A DNA stretch of 64,000 nt from Bacteroides intestinalis (GCF_902364365.1 NZ_CABJDN010000015.1:10844-74843); one strand, 5' to 3'; shown: positions 9,407-18,841, counted from the stretch's first letter. The notes: generated by a model not told the origin, from the sequence alone. Program-made: numbers and translations.

Positions 9407-10686
9407 AATTTGTCTATCAATGTTTGAAGGGGATGATTTTTCTTGTTCGTTTTCTCTTGTTCCATTTGCTCATAGAGCTTCTGTAACTCCGCTTGCACGG
9501 CTTGCCTACGCAACTTCGATTCCTGACTCTCTTCTTGGATATACATTTCGTAGTTGGACTTGAGATGTACCTTCACTTGTGAGAGGCTCATGTTCAAGAT
9601 TTGCTTGGCTACCTGGGTGGTGGCGTTGACTACGCTGGTCACTTCGCTGGCCATCGTGCCGATGGAAGAGAGCGGCATGTCAATGTTCTGTACAAGACCT
9701 TGTTCCATACGCTTGGCTGCACTGGCTTTCAGGTTATTGGGCAGGTTCAAACCTTCCATGGCATCATTGTCGAAGACAACCACCGATACGGGATTGAGGT
9801 TGTCTCCTACCTTCAGGTTGCTGACTACCACATCGAGGCGGTTGGCTCCCAAAGTGGCGATACCGTAAAACAGCGTGTTGGCCGGTATCTTCATGCCGGA
9901 TAGGGTTACGTCCTGAAGCAACCGCATCCGTACCGTACTGCCCGTGACTACGGTCTGGTCGCCGTGGATGCAAGCCCTGAAGAGGTTGCTGTTTCCCGGT
10001 GCGGAGGTCGGTTGGCGGCGTACCCGCTTGCCGTTTTCGGCATGGTAGATCGGGCCTTTTTGCATCAGGCTGTCGGCGGATGGATGGCCGGAAGGGTTGG
10101 CAGCGGCTTTCTCCGTTTTTCCCTCTTGGTCATAATTGACAATCCGTTCATACATGCGCTTGCGGTATTTGTCGGATTCTTCCAGTTCCTTGCGGATGCG
10201 TGAGTTCTTCTTGGCTTCCCGGATAATCTCGTTGAGCGCCTGCTCGTCCTCCAGTCCGTCCAGTTGGCTTTCCAGCTGATGAGAGAAGCGTCCGTTCCGG
10301 CCACCTCCGTATTCTGCCATGACTTCGCTGTACGGATCGTTCTGCATACGGCGGATGCGCTCCAGTGTGGCACGGTCATACCGCTCCTGCTGGTTTTGCA
10401 GCTCGAAGTAAAAATCAGATCCTTTGACCTGAGACTCTTTCAGGATGCGTGCCTTCTCCTGCTCTTCCAGTTTGTCCTGCTTATAGGCTTCCATCTTGTC
10501 GTTCACCTTGTCGGCCATTTCCGACTGTGGTTCCAAAAAGGCTTGCGAGGCGGCCTGTCTGTCACTCCCTGACGGCACGTTCCCGTCCTCACGGATGAAG
10601 AATACATAAAGGAAGAGGATGCCCAGGATTACCGGGATGGCCATCAACAGCTTGTTCTTGTCTTTGATAAGTTTATTCGGTTCCAT
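9403..10686 (-). CDS. traM: Conjugative transposon protein TraM (VirB10-like)
   Basis: 427 residues from MEPNKLIKDKN, preferred over an upstream ATG at 10791 because it directly precedes the single membrane anchor (about 13-30, LLMAIPVILGILFLYVFF). A long charged, coiled region follows (about 70-230), then the C-terminal beta-rich domain containing VTGSTVRMRLLQDV and ANTLFYGIATLG, as in TraM/VirB10-like scaffold proteins spanning the envelope. The start lies inside the end of traK (14-bp overlap). The C-terminus ends in a glutamine/lysine-rich helix. Confidence 0.85.
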   Translation of the reverse strand: MEPNKLIKDKNKLLMAIPVILGILFLYVFFIREDGNVPSGSDRQAASQAFLEPQSEMADKVNDKMEAYKQDKLEEQEKARILKESQVKGSDFYFELQNQQERYDRATLERIRRMQNDPYSEVMAEYGGGRNGRFSHQLESQLDGLEDEQALNEIIREAKKNSRIRKELEESDKYRKRMYERIVNYDQEGKTEKAAANPSGHPSADSLMQKGPIYHAENGKRVRRQPTSAPGNSNLFRACIHGDQTVVTGSTVRMRLLQDVTLSGMKIPANTLFYGIATLGANRLDVVVSNLKVGDNLNPVSVVVFDNDAMEGLNLPNNLKASAAKRMEQGLVQNIDMPLSSIGTMASEVTSVVNATTQVAKQILNMSLSQVKVHLKSNYEMYIQEESQESKLRRQAVQAELQKLYEQMEQEKTNKKNHPLQTLIDKL

Positions 10687-11371
10687 GGTCGGTTGGTTTA
10701 GAGGTTTCTGACTGGTTTTCATTCTTGCCCGGAGAAGCTGCCTGCGATGTGTTGGTGCCGTTGCTTTCCACGGGTTCGGAATAGCGGACAATCCAATCTT
10801 CTATCTTGGCTCCGTGCGCATTTTCCTCGCTGCGGGACAGCATATCATAGATGGTGAACTCCGCTTCGATATTACGTGAGATGCTTCCCCGTGCCCGGTA
10901 CCCGGTCTGCGTGAAGATTATCTTTCCGGAAACGGGTATCGTTTGTGTGTTAATCTCTACATCCTTGATGCGTACCCCGTAACGGATATTCTTTTGTATG
11001 AGTGAGTTCAGCATATTCACATCGTTGTACTCGTTCAACAGCTCCTTCCCCTTGTTGCCTATGAGGTTGAGCGCAAGCGAAATGTTCTTCTCGTAGCTGC
11101 TCTCGTCAAAGGCATACCAGTGGGTTACGAAGGTCTTTACATGGTTCATGTATTCGTATTGCCGCATATCGCTGGCAGACAGGCTGCTTGCCTCATAGAC
11201 TTCTCCCTGCCTGTCGATGACGAGAGCCTGGCCGTATGCTTTTTCTATTTTGTTGATAAGGAAGATGATACTGCTGGCAAAAGCGATAGTCAGAATGATG
11301 CAGTACCCGGCTGAAAGCCGGATAGTCAGCTTGACCGCATCATCTGCTCCTTTGAATTTCATCAGATTCAT
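10673..11371 (-). CDS. traK: Conjugative transposon protein TraK (VirB8-like)
   Basis: 232 residues: a short cytosolic N-terminus, one membrane helix (about 18-37, AGYCIILTIAFASSIIFLI) and a periplasmic domain with YMNHVKTFVTHWYAFDE and GSISRNIEAEFTIYD, the layout of TraK/VirB8-like proteins. The last ~35 residues are low-complexity and polar (NTSQAASPGKNENQ). It is 5 bp downstream of traJ and overlaps traM, supporting one operon. Confidence 0.85.
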   Translation of the reverse strand: MNLMKFKGADDAVKLTIRLSAGYCIILTIAFASSIIFLINKIEKAYGQALVIDRQGEVYEASSLSASDMRQYEYMNHVKTFVTHWYAFDESSYEKNISLALNLIGNKGKELLNEYNDVNMLNSLIQKNIRYGVRIKDVEINTQTIPVSGKIIFTQTGYRARGSISRNIEAEFTIYDMLSRSEENAHGAKIEDWIVRYSEPVESNGTNTSQAASPGKNENQSETSKPTDHGTE

Positions 11372-11375
11372 AGTT

Positions 11376-12431
11376 CTATTTTTTATTGTTGTCGTTTATG
11401 AAACTTGCCCCGATAGAGGCGGCACCGCCTACGTTGGTCAGCTTGCCGCCTGCCGCTGCGCCTCCCATCAGGGCGATGGTGGCCGCCGTGGTGACGATTG
11501 ACACGGTTTTCGAAATGATTTTCCCGGCATCGCTGTGTCCTACGATTTTGGAGGATAGCCAGAAACAGCTGCAATAAGCACCAATCAGGGCGAGATCCAT
11601 TCCTAAATATTGTATCTGCTGCGTAGCTGCGTCCACCATGTCGGCACTTTCCGTATAGATGGCCTTGAAGGTCTGCCATATGATTTGGTTCAGAATATTG
11701 ATGACGGTGAATACCATACAGGCGGAGCAGAGCGTACCGAACCAGATACTCAACTGTTTCTGAAAGACCGGCAACATGCTTACGGCAAAGACAAACGGGC
11801 CGAGAATGACCAGTAGCTTGACAATGACCACGCCGATACCCAAGATGACTACTTGTATGATTCCTACCAATAGGGCGGAAATGCCATGAAGCACAAGGGT
11901 GGCGAGGTTGGCGGGGTTGAGCAGCTGCACAATCTTCTCCACGCTGGAGCGTACACCGGTCATTTCGTCCTCTTCCATCTTTTTATCCAGTTCGTGCTGC
12001 ATGGCGCCGGTGCTGTCTTCTCCGGCTGCTACCTCCGACTGGAGGCTGTGTTTGTCGTATTCGGCAATCATCTCTCCTTGTTCGATGGCTGATTGTGCCA
12101 TGAACTGGGCAAATTCCTGCGCACGCTCGGAGGTCAGCGAGGTGGCTTCGTTGATTACTTCCATCGTGCCTACGATGGTTTGGGCGATGGGGGTGTATAT
12201 GCTTAGGCAGAAGAACAGTACCAGGCAACGGGCGATTTCCATCATGTCGGGAAATTTGTCCTCATTCGGGCTTAACAGCTGGCTGGCTCCGTGATAGAGA
12301 TAGTTGTATGCTAGGTTGCAGATAAAGCAGATGACACCAACACCGAAGGCGATGACTGTCATTTGCGAAACGAGTTCCATCGTCAGACCGTCCGTGATCT
12401 GAAGTCCCCAGAGAAAATTATCTTGATTCAT
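11376..12431 (-). CDS. traJ: Conjugative transposon protein TraJ (VirB6-like)
   Basis: 351 residues, a polytopic inner-membrane protein: hydrophobic segments near 25-45, 80-95, 180-235 (two or three) and 300-330, with a soluble, acidic loop in between (about 115-165). The C-terminus is glycine/alanine-rich. This matches TraJ/VirB6-like channel components. Position between traI and traK follows the canonical CTnDOT order. Confidence 0.82.
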   Translation of the reverse strand: MNQDNFLWGLQITDGLTMELVSQMTVIAFGVGVICFICNLAYNYLYHGASQLLSPNEDKFPDMMEIARCLVLFFCLSIYTPIAQTIVGTMEVINEATSLTSERAQEFAQFMAQSAIEQGEMIAEYDKHSLQSEVAAGEDSTGAMQHELDKKMEEDEMTGVRSSVEKIVQLLNPANLATLVLHGISALLVGIIQVVILGIGVVIVKLLVILGPFVFAVSMLPVFQKQLSIWFGTLCSACMVFTVINILNQIIWQTFKAIYTESADMVDAATQQIQYLGMDLALIGAYCSCFWLSSKIVGHSDAGKIISKTVSIVTTAATIALMGGAAAGGKLTNVGGAASIGASFINDNNKK

Positions 12432-12437
12432 AACGCT

Positions 12438-13034
12438 TTAATTGGTGTGTCGTGTGAAAGCGGCCAACCGTCCCTGGTAATAGGTCTTCCGGTTATGCCC
12501 CTTCATGGATTTGTAAATGACCGTGGAACGCACGGATTCGTTAAACTCACGCATCTCTTCGGCGGCTTTTTCCACCGATTCCTTCACCTGCTCGATAAAG
12601 GACATGCGCCCTTCCGAGTTCATCGAGAAGTAACTGGTCACGGTGGCCACCTTGAACAGCAGGTCGGTACTCAGGCTCAGATTGACGGTCACACGCTGAA
12701 AGTTGAGAAATTTCAGGCAGTGGTAATTCGATCCTACGTTCAGGTAAAAGCTGTAGTCGCTGCTCAGGCAGGCTACGTCGTCCAGCAGGTCGGCAAGCTC
12801 TTTCAATGATTTGAGTTCCTTCAACTGGTCGATCTTTTGCAGGCCGAGCCGCAGTTCCTGGGCATCGATCATTTCATTGATTTGTGTAACCCATTTCTTG
12901 ACATTGGCGATCCATTCCGTTGAGTTCAGCAGGGTGTGGCCGGGATCATGCACGACGAACTGGGCATGAACACTGCCGGTTCCCATCAGCCCTATCGAGG
13001 CGGCAAGTCCGAGTATGAGAATGATTCTTTTCAT
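12438..13034 (-). CDS. traI: Conjugative transposon protein TraI (DUF4141 family)
   Basis: 198 residues from MKRIILILGLA, chosen because this gives a normal signal peptide (cleavage near VHAQF, about residue 21); the longer reading from 13136 would overlap the previous gene. The mature protein has paired helices and the segment KFLNFQRVTVNLSLSTDLLF typical of the DUF4141/TraI group, probably a periplasmic VirB5-like component. Name refers to the Bacteroidales TraI, not the F-plasmid relaxase. Confidence 0.8.
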   Translation of the reverse strand: MKRIILILGLAASIGLMGTGSVHAQFVVHDPGHTLLNSTEWIANVKKWVTQINEMIDAQELRLGLQKIDQLKELKSLKELADLLDDVACLSSDYSFYLNVGSNYHCLKFLNFQRVTVNLSLSTDLLFKVATVTSYFSMNSEGRMSFIEQVKESVEKAAEEMREFNESVRSTVIYKSMKGHNRKTYYQGRLAAFTRHTN

Positions 13035-13039
13035 GACGG

Positions 13040-13261
13040 TTATTTGTTGGTGATGAATAATAGGGTGAATATGACACATACCAGCCAGGCTGTCAGATAG
13101 CTCTTGGCATTTTCCTTTTTCGTGGCGAGTGCCCATACCACGAAAATGAGCGCAACGCCCAAAAGTGCGGCGGCAATGCTTCCGGCAAGATTGTATGCGC
13201 TGCCGTTGAAGTCGGTTGACCAGCCTAGAAGGGCGGTCAGCCCTTGGGTGGCGTCATCCAT
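13040..13261 (-). CDS. Small membrane protein between traG and traI
   Basis: 73 residues with two hydrophobic segments (about 24-45 and 55-70) and a KKENAK loop between, resembling the TraE-type (DUF4134) pilin-like protein further upstream. Its start overlaps the traG stop by 8 bp. It may be a second VirB2-like subunit; the assignment rests on topology and position. Confidence 0.65.
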   Translation of the reverse strand: MDDATQGLTALLGWSTDFNGSAYNLAGSIAAALLGVALIFVVWALATKKENAKSYLTAWLVCVIFTLLFITNK

Positions 13262-15860
13262 ACTTTTTCCTCCTTTCCTCCAGATAGCGGTTGATGGCCG
13301 TATAGGTCGAGCCGCTTTCGTTGAACAACTGCTTCAGTCGTACTACTGTCGCCTGGCGCGAATCGAAGGCTACGGCGGCGAAGTCGGACACCTCGTTGCG
13401 GAAGATGAAGGCATCGTTCGACATCTTGATGAAAAACTCTCTCCAGCGTTCCGTGCGCTGCAACGACTCGATCATATAGGCCTCTTCGTCCGTGATGGAA
13501 AGCACGGCTTTCACTTCCGGCAGGTTCTGCCGGTGTTCTGAATGGTCGAGGATAATCTTGGTCGCGCAGTTGATGATGATGGAGTCCTTGATACTGGACG
13601 GCATGTTTTTCAAAAACAGGATGTTCTGTGCGGCCAGCGTGATGCTTCCCTCCTTTTTACGGAAGGTTCGGTACAGGTAGGCGATGAAGTCTCCGAATTT
13701 CTCGTCTTGCAGGAAGTCGAGTGCTTCGTCGATGATTAGCTCTTTGGCAAACCCCTGGCGTTTCTTGATTTTATCCACGATCATTTGCAGGGTGATGATG
13801 GCAACGAGTGGAAAGTACTCTTTCTTAGAGGCATCTTCCATATCGAAGGCTATCAGCCGGTCATGCACGATATCCACGTTCTCGGTAGCGTTCAGCAGGA
13901 ATGACAGCTCTCCGTCCGTATAGGGTTCCAGTAAAAGCAACAGCTCCTCTATCTCGAATTTCTGTTTCTCAAACTCGGTCATCCGTTTGCTGAACACTTC
14001 CTTCAGATAAGCCCGGTAAGTTATCAGCGTCGGGAAGATACGCTCATGCTTCTCTCCTATTGAAGAATTGTTCACATAGTCGTAAAATCCGATGACGGAT
14101 TTCCTGAGAATGGCGTTTTCGGCAGGCAGCATGGGTTCACGTACCTTCCAAATGTAGCTGATAATGGCGACGATGGTCTTTATCTGGTCATCGGCAGACT
14201 CGGCATCCGTGGTGTCGATGTACAGGTATTTGCCGTTCTTGTCACGGTCACACAAGAAGGGGTTGAACGCAAATTTCTTCTGCTCGGTAGAGTCGAAGTA
14301 TTTGCCCCGGTTCAAGGCTATCATCGAGCGGTAAGAGCCGCCGATGTCAATGATCATCACATCCCGGCCCAGCTCATAGCTTTGCAGGATGTAATTGTTC
14401 AGCCAGAAAGATTTACCGGAACCGGACGGGCCGATAACGATGCGGTTCTTGTTGTTCAGCGCCGGATAATCCCAGAGGTTTATCTTGGCGGGAGTACCGA
14501 AACGGTCATGGTAGATATGCCCTTTCTCGTCCGAAAGGTACATCCCCTCTTTTTGCAGATAGCAGATGGCCTGCTTGGTCGTGTTGACGAAGCCCCGGTA
14601 ATTGGCCCTGGCATTGCCGGGTATGTTGCAGAAGAACAGGTTGCACAGCTCGGCGTTCTCCACATAGCACGAACTTTGGTTCATAAAGCTGAAGCCTTGC
14701 TGTACCAGTGCGGTTTTCCGCATGAGCGAGGTGCGGTCTGTATCGTTCAGCACGACATTGAAGGCGGTATAGGCGGTCTGGTAGTCGAACTGGGTAATCT
14801 CATCGCAGAAGGCTGCCTGCTCGCGTTGCTTCTCTGCCGCCGGAGGGTAGAAGTTGGTGATGTAGTTCAGCGCGTCTTTCTCCGCACCGATGGCCGTTAC
14901 GGTGGCATCTGGATCGGTTATCTCTATCACGATGTTTACGATGTGGTTGAACGGCAGGCCAAGTCCTACGGGGTACAGCATCGAGCATTTGCTCCGTATG
15001 CTGTCCGGTATCTCTATGTTTCCCCCGTATGCCTTCGACTTGCCGGTGTGCGGCACGGCCAGTTCCTGAAGATGCTCGCCTTCGTTGGTCAGCGAAAGGA
15101 TGGAAACGTGCTGCTGCCCTATTTTCATGCTTCCGCTTTCACTGACAGCCATAGGGTTGACGCTCTTCTGCGTGGCATCGTTTTCCGGTGTCTCGTAAGA
15201 GAGGTTGACGTAGTCGTAGATGGCGTTGTTCAGTTCCGTATCATCCATCTTGCGTATCTCAAACTGCTGGATGGACGACAAACCGTTCTCAAAGTTCATC
15301 AGAAAGGCTTCCATTTCTGTCAGCCGTTGCTGATATTCCTTATAAGGTTGCTTGAACGGGTAGTGCAGCTTTCGCATCAGCGAGGTGCCCGATGCGCTTT
15401 TGCGTATCTTACCGTTTCGGCTGCCGTTCGTGAACGTCACATACAGGTTGGTGTAACTGTTCAGTATCTCCTTGCCGTTGAAATGACGGTTGTTCTCCGC
15501 TATCAGGGCATTGGAAGAGTATTCTGCATGATGGTATCGCCCCGTATAGTAGAAATTCTGCTGATGGATGACCGTGCCTGCCGGAAGCAGCTTCAAAAGA
15601 GCCTCCAACCGCTCATGGATGTATTGCGCCTCGCTTTCCGACAAGGTGAACACTTCGGGCAGAAGCAGCCGGTAGCCGACGGTGATGTCACCGTTCCCGT
15701 TGATGACGGCGTTCTCCGTGATGGTCTGGATAGGCAAGACACTTTCCAGATCCACGGATTTGTCCTTCACCTCTATCTCTGTCTGCCGGATATACAGCAG
15801 AGCAATCAGCAGGCACAGCGCACAGATTAGCAGGGATATGAGTATGATGATTCCTATCAT
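13254..15860 (-). CDS. traG: TraG, VirB4-type conjugation ATPase
   Basis: 868 residues. One N-terminal hydrophobic segment (about 2-22), then the TraG N-terminal domain, then the ATPase: Walker A GPSGSGKSF and Walker B ELIIDEAL, followed by the arginine/glutamine motif region with TLAAQNILFLKNMP. This is the VirB4-family motor of Bacteroidales type IV secretion systems, energising pilus or channel assembly in the inner membrane. Length is normal for the family. The start overlaps traF by 4 bp. Confidence 0.92.
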   Translation of the reverse strand: MIGIIILISLLICALCLLIALLYIRQTEIEVKDKSVDLESVLPIQTITENAVINGNGDITVGYRLLLPEVFTLSESEAQYIHERLEALLKLLPAGTVIHQQNFYYTGRYHHAEYSSNALIAENNRHFNGKEILNSYTNLYVTFTNGSRNGKIRKSASGTSLMRKLHYPFKQPYKEYQQRLTEMEAFLMNFENGLSSIQQFEIRKMDDTELNNAIYDYVNLSYETPENDATQKSVNPMAVSESGSMKIGQQHVSILSLTNEGEHLQELAVPHTGKSKAYGGNIEIPDSIRSKCSMLYPVGLGLPFNHIVNIVIEITDPDATVTAIGAEKDALNYITNFYPPAAEKQREQAAFCDEITQFDYQTAYTAFNVVLNDTDRTSLMRKTALVQQGFSFMNQSSCYVENAELCNLFFCNIPGNARANYRGFVNTTKQAICYLQKEGMYLSDEKGHIYHDRFGTPAKINLWDYPALNNKNRIVIGPSGSGKSFWLNNYILQSYELGRDVMIIDIGGSYRSMIALNRGKYFDSTEQKKFAFNPFLCDRDKNGKYLYIDTTDAESADDQIKTIVAIISYIWKVREPMLPAENAILRKSVIGFYDYVNNSSIGEKHERIFPTLITYRAYLKEVFSKRMTEFEKQKFEIEELLLLLEPYTDGELSFLLNATENVDIVHDRLIAFDMEDASKKEYFPLVAIITLQMIVDKIKKRQGFAKELIIDEALDFLQDEKFGDFIAYLYRTFRKKEGSITLAAQNILFLKNMPSSIKDSIIINCATKIILDHSEHRQNLPEVKAVLSITDEEAYMIESLQRTERWREFFIKMSNDAFIFRNEVSDFAAVAFDSRQATVVRLKQLFNESGSTYTAINRYLEERRKKYG

Positions 15861-16168
15861 GGTTGCTGTTTTAGGATGAATTTGAAAATCTGCCGTTTGT
15901 CCGTTATCTGCCGGGGGGTGGCGTTCTTGATCCGGAGGCCGGTCAGGTAGTCCGGGTTACCGGCCTTGTGTTCCTTTTTCAAGGTTTGGAACAGCAGACC
16001 GGATAGAAACAGAATGGCGGAAATGATTCCGATGATGAGTATCGGGTGCAGCTGCTTGAATATGCTCACGATGATGATGATGGCCGTCAGCAGCATGAAG
16101 ATGGCGAACTGTCCCGATGACAGACCGAAGAACTTGATCGGCTTGTTGATTTTACGCATGGTTCTCAT
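15857..16168 (-). CDS. traF: Conjugative transposon protein TraF (DUF4133)
   Basis: 103 residues with two adjacent hydrophobic segments (about 20-40 and 45-62) and the conserved basic start RKINKPIKFFGLSSGQF, matching TraF/DUF4133, a VirB3-like inner-membrane protein. The start could be the ATG at 16168 or 9 bp later at 16159. Lies directly before traG, as in VirB3-VirB4 pairs. Confidence 0.82.
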   Translation of the reverse strand: MRTMRKINKPIKFFGLSSGQFAIFMLLTAIIIIVSIFKQLHPILIIGIISAILFLSGLLFQTLKKEHKAGNPDYLTGLRIKNATPRQITDKRQIFKFILKQQP

Positions 16169-16180
16169 GGCTCTTCGTTT

Positions 16181-16525
16181 TTAGATAATCAGGAAGGCTA
16201 CCATGATGACTACCACGGCGATGATCCAGCCGAGCAGGTATTCCTTGGCATGGGGATTGTTCGTGGCAAGCGAATAGATGACAAAGACCAGAGCGATGCC
16301 GAGTACCGCCGCCAAAATGTATTTGGCTACGTCCAGAATGGTGTCCGCACCCTCTTTGGCTTTGTCTGTCACTTCGGATAGGCTGTTAATCTTCAGGCCG
16401 CTTTGTGCCTCCGCCACTTGTGCCGTTCCCAACAGCGTGAAGAATATGAGAAAGGTGAAGATAACCTTTCCATAGCGGTTAATGACTTGGTTCGCTTTTT
16501 CTCTTACATTTTCGATTGCTTTCAT
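16181..16525 (-). CDS. traE: Conjugative transposon protein TraE (DUF4134, pilin-like)
   Basis: 114 residues with a hydrophobic signal region (about 19-40, ending in VAEAQS) and two later membrane helices (about 65-88 and 95-113). This is the usual shape of TraE/DUF4134 proteins, proposed VirB2-like pilins. It precedes traF by 12 bp. Confidence 0.82.
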   Translation of the reverse strand: MKAIENVREKANQVINRYGKVIFTFLIFFTLLGTAQVAEAQSGLKINSLSEVTDKAKEGADTILDVAKYILAAVLGIALVFVIYSLATNNPHAKEYLLGWIIAVVVIMVAFLII

Positions 16526-16543
16526 TTTGTTCCTATTTTTTAA

Positions 16544-16888
16544 TTAAACATGAATCGTTTTCAGTCTCTCCCATTGCACATCCTTATACTTGATGGATAT
16601 GGGCTCTTCTTTCGGCTGTTCCGGCAGTGGTTTGCCTGAGTAGTAGTAGGCTCTTCCATGCAGGTACATATCGGCTATCTCGGCAGCCAATTCCTCTTCT
16701 TCCAGCTCAGGCTGAAATACCACGCAGATGACCGGACAGGCTCTCTCCTGCCCTTCCTTGCGCACCGCCTCCCTTATCGGCTTCTCTTTCTCCTTTCCGG
16801 AAGAAAGTGCTTTCTTCTTTTTCCGAAAGTAAAAGTGAAGCGTGACACAGGCGAGTATGGCAACCAGTATCAAATCCACTACGTTCAT
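16544..16888 (-). CDS. Small membrane-anchored hypothetical protein of the tra operon
   Basis: 114 residues from MNVVDLILVAILACV. This start is chosen because ATGA overlaps the stop of the upstream gene at 16885-16888. One N-terminal membrane helix is followed by a lysine-rich patch (YFRKKKKA) and a cytosolic domain containing CPVICVVFQPELEEEELAAEI. No family recognised; comparable small proteins (TraC/TraD position) precede traE in CTnDOT-like operons. Confidence 0.6.
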   Translation of the reverse strand: MNVVDLILVAILACVTLHFYFRKKKKALSSGKEKEKPIREAVRKEGQERACPVICVVFQPELEEEELAAEIADMYLHGRAYYYSGKPLPEQPKEEPISIKYKDVQWERLKTIHV

Positions 16889-17097
16889 AAGAGTTGCCAG
16901 ATAATGAGCCAAGTGACCAATGCCGTGATATAGGTGATGATGGCCTCTTTGGTGCGCTCGTGGTTGCTTATCAGCTTTTTAAGTACCGCTAGTCCGGCAC
17001 ATAGAAAGCCTACCCCTATCAGCATGGCGCCTATTTCACGGTATAAGGAGATCAGGCCGGATACATTTGTATCGGCTAACAATATGATAATAAGCAT
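16885..17097 (-). CDS. Small two/three-helix membrane protein, tra operon
   Basis: 70 residues, mostly hydrophobic, with helices at about 1-10, 20-40 and 50-68 and a charged loop SNHERTKE. Translation is probably coupled to the next gene through the ATGA overlap. Topology resembles the pilin-like TraE family but without a recognised signature. Confidence 0.6.
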   Translation of the reverse strand: MLIIILLADTNVSGLISLYREIGAMLIGVGFLCAGLAVLKKLISNHERTKEAIITYITALVTWLIIWQLL

Positions 17098-17115
17098 GGT
17101 GATATGATTTGTCGG

Positions 17116-17694
17116 TTAGTAGAGCAGTATCTTTATTCCTACGTTCCAGACAGTGTTCCACTTGTCAATGGATAGGGGATTCCAATGTTGTTGTATGCGG
17201 GCAAGCAATGCCGTTCGGGGCAGGATGAATACTTCCAGTTCCGTTTCCAGTTTCGGGCCGATGATGAAGTTGTATTCCTTATCGGGGTGGCGGACGTATT
17301 CTGTACCGATGAATCCTCCCAGGCCGATGCCCCAGTAAACGGATTTCAGGTTGCAGGCCAGGGTTCTGTAATAACCGCCGTCCACAAAAAAGTCCTTACC
17401 CTTGTCATGTATCGTTTCGGGAATCGTTTCTTCCGGGTTCAAGGTAGAGACTTGCGGTAGGTTGGCTGTATATTCGTAAGGTTTCTCAAAATAGCTAAAC
17501 CCGGCTTTCCAATAGCTTGTCCGGTTGATGTATCTGGAAAAGGACAGGTTGTAATAGTTGCCTGCATTGCCGAACAGGTTAGTGCCGTAGTTCAATTCAA
17601 GTGCCGGGATGTTCTCATAATGGCGTTGCGCAAAAGCGCTTACGGTGCATAACAGCAGGCTAAGGCTGATAGCAGTCAGTCTGATGTGTTCCAT
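17116..17694 (-). CDS. traO: Conjugative transposon protein TraO-like (outer-membrane beta protein)
   Basis: 192 residues with a signal peptide (cleavage near SAFAQ, residue ~22) and a mature part of alternating beta strands rich in tyrosine, with GIGLGGFIGTEY and a C-terminal strand ending in aromatic Tyr, fitting a small outer-membrane barrel. The features match TraO-family proteins of Bacteroidales elements. Its position is unusual: it is the first gene of the operon, whereas traO normally follows traN. Confidence 0.72.
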   Translation of the reverse strand: MEHIRLTAISLSLLLCTVSAFAQRHYENIPALELNYGTNLFGNAGNYYNLSFSRYINRTSYWKAGFSYFEKPYEYTANLPQVSTLNPEETIPETIHDKGKDFFVDGGYYRTLACNLKSVYWGIGLGGFIGTEYVRHPDKEYNFIIGPKLETELEVFILPRTALLARIQQHWNPLSIDKWNTVWNVGIKILLY

Positions 17695-17944
17695 GGGAAT
17701 TACTCTTTAGGTTATTAATGTTATATATTTTTCTATTTGTCTCATACGGTGTTTCCAATTTACGCGGATTCCTGTCGGCAGAACCGAATCAAGGTGCTTA
17801 TCGCGTTGTTTTCGCTCCAAACATATAGATTATATACGGGAGGACAAATTTTATGAAGGGCTTTTAAAGGGCCTTTCGTGTTTATTTAATGTGCATTAAA
17901 AAATACATGTGCCGTAAACCGGCAGGTGTGGAATAATTCTACAG

Positions 17945-17990
17945 AAAAAAGCCGGATAGGATTAGTTGTGTAAAACTGTCCTGCCCGGCT
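17945..17990 (-). terminator. Terminator of the Crp-type gene, with an iteron-like sequence in its loop
   Basis: On the minus strand the stem AGCCGGGCAGGA pairs with TCCTATCCGGCT (10 of 12 positions plus wobble) and runs into six Ts. The loop and right arm hold AGTTGTGTAAAACTGTCC (plus strand, from 17964), a close match to the replication iterons at 20.1 kb. It ends the regulator transcript that stops at 18004. Confidence 0.75.
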
Positions 17991-18003
17991 TATAGGGTTT
18001 GGT

Positions 18004-18597
18004 TTATATGCGCTTTCGGATGTTGCTCAATGCTTGTGGCGTGATGCCGATATAACTTGCTATGTCTTTTAAGGGTATTGAACGTAACAGCCATTTTTCA
18101 TTGGCCAAAAGCGCTTTGTAACGCGCTTCGGCATCCAGTGTGTAAAACTCCTCTTCCCTTATTATTTTGCGGTTGATGGATCTTACCAAATGTATTCTGG
18201 CCAGCTTGTTGAAATTGATGGATAACTCATATAGCTGATGAAGATCTTTTTTGGGCAATCTCCAGATCTTGCATGGCTCCAATGCCTTGATATTGTAGTG
18301 GGCATGGTGTTCTTCATGTGAAAGGAAAAAATTGATGAACTCTTTGGCTTGGATAAACCGTGCTGAAATCTCTCTATTCTCTTTGTCCGGAAACCATAAC
18401 CGGACGATGCCGGATTCCAGATAATAGAGGTAGCATACTTCCTCGCCCCTGGTGACGAGGTGTTCTCCCTTTTTGATATGGATAAGCTCGAAATGAGCAT
18501 CAAGATACGCCTTTTCTTCGTCTGTCATCCGCACGTGAAGATGGGCGCCCATTACCATGAGCGTCTCATCTATCAGGGTGGCAATTGTTTGAACCAT
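18004..18597 (-). CDS. Crp/Fnr-family transcriptional regulator
   Basis: 197 residues from MVQTIATLIDETLM; the longer reading from 18693 lacks family similarity at its N-terminus. The cNMP-binding barrel is visible (HIKKGEHLVTRGEEVCYLYYLESGIVRLWF, positions roughly 40-70) and the C-terminal helix-turn-helix is SIPLKDIASYIGITPQALSNIRKRI. Bacteroidetes encode many such regulators whose ligands are unknown. It lies between the tra operon and rep 1, so it may control transfer or copy number; that is inference from position. Confidence 0.8.
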   Translation of the reverse strand: MVQTIATLIDETLMVMGAHLHVRMTDEEKAYLDAHFELIHIKKGEHLVTRGEEVCYLYYLESGIVRLWFPDKENREISARFIQAKEFINFFLSHEEHHAHYNIKALEPCKIWRLPKKDLHQLYELSINFNKLARIHLVRSINRKIIREEEFYTLDAEARYKALLANEKWLLRSIPLKDIASYIGITPQALSNIRKRI

Positions 18598-18841
18598 TGA
18601 ATTTGTTTTATGTTTATATAAGGGTACGGAAACGTACCCTCTAACATGGACGTGGCGTTCCAACAACAAAGGCACGCCCCGTACCAGTTTCATACTGGTA
18701 CAGGCATGCGCCTGTTGTTGTTAATTCCTTAACGATAGATGCCACTCTTTTGTTAGACAGACGGACGTATGTAAAAAGCGGGCTGCCAATTTTCTGACAA
18801 TCCGCTGCAAAGATACTATTTTATGGTTTTTGTTCCAACTT

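Noticed and set aside
14382..15830. Long open frame (482 codons) on the plus strand opposite traG
   Set aside because: It is fully antisense to the VirB4-type ATPase gene, which has clear motifs and operon context; the arginine/valine-rich translation has no family features.
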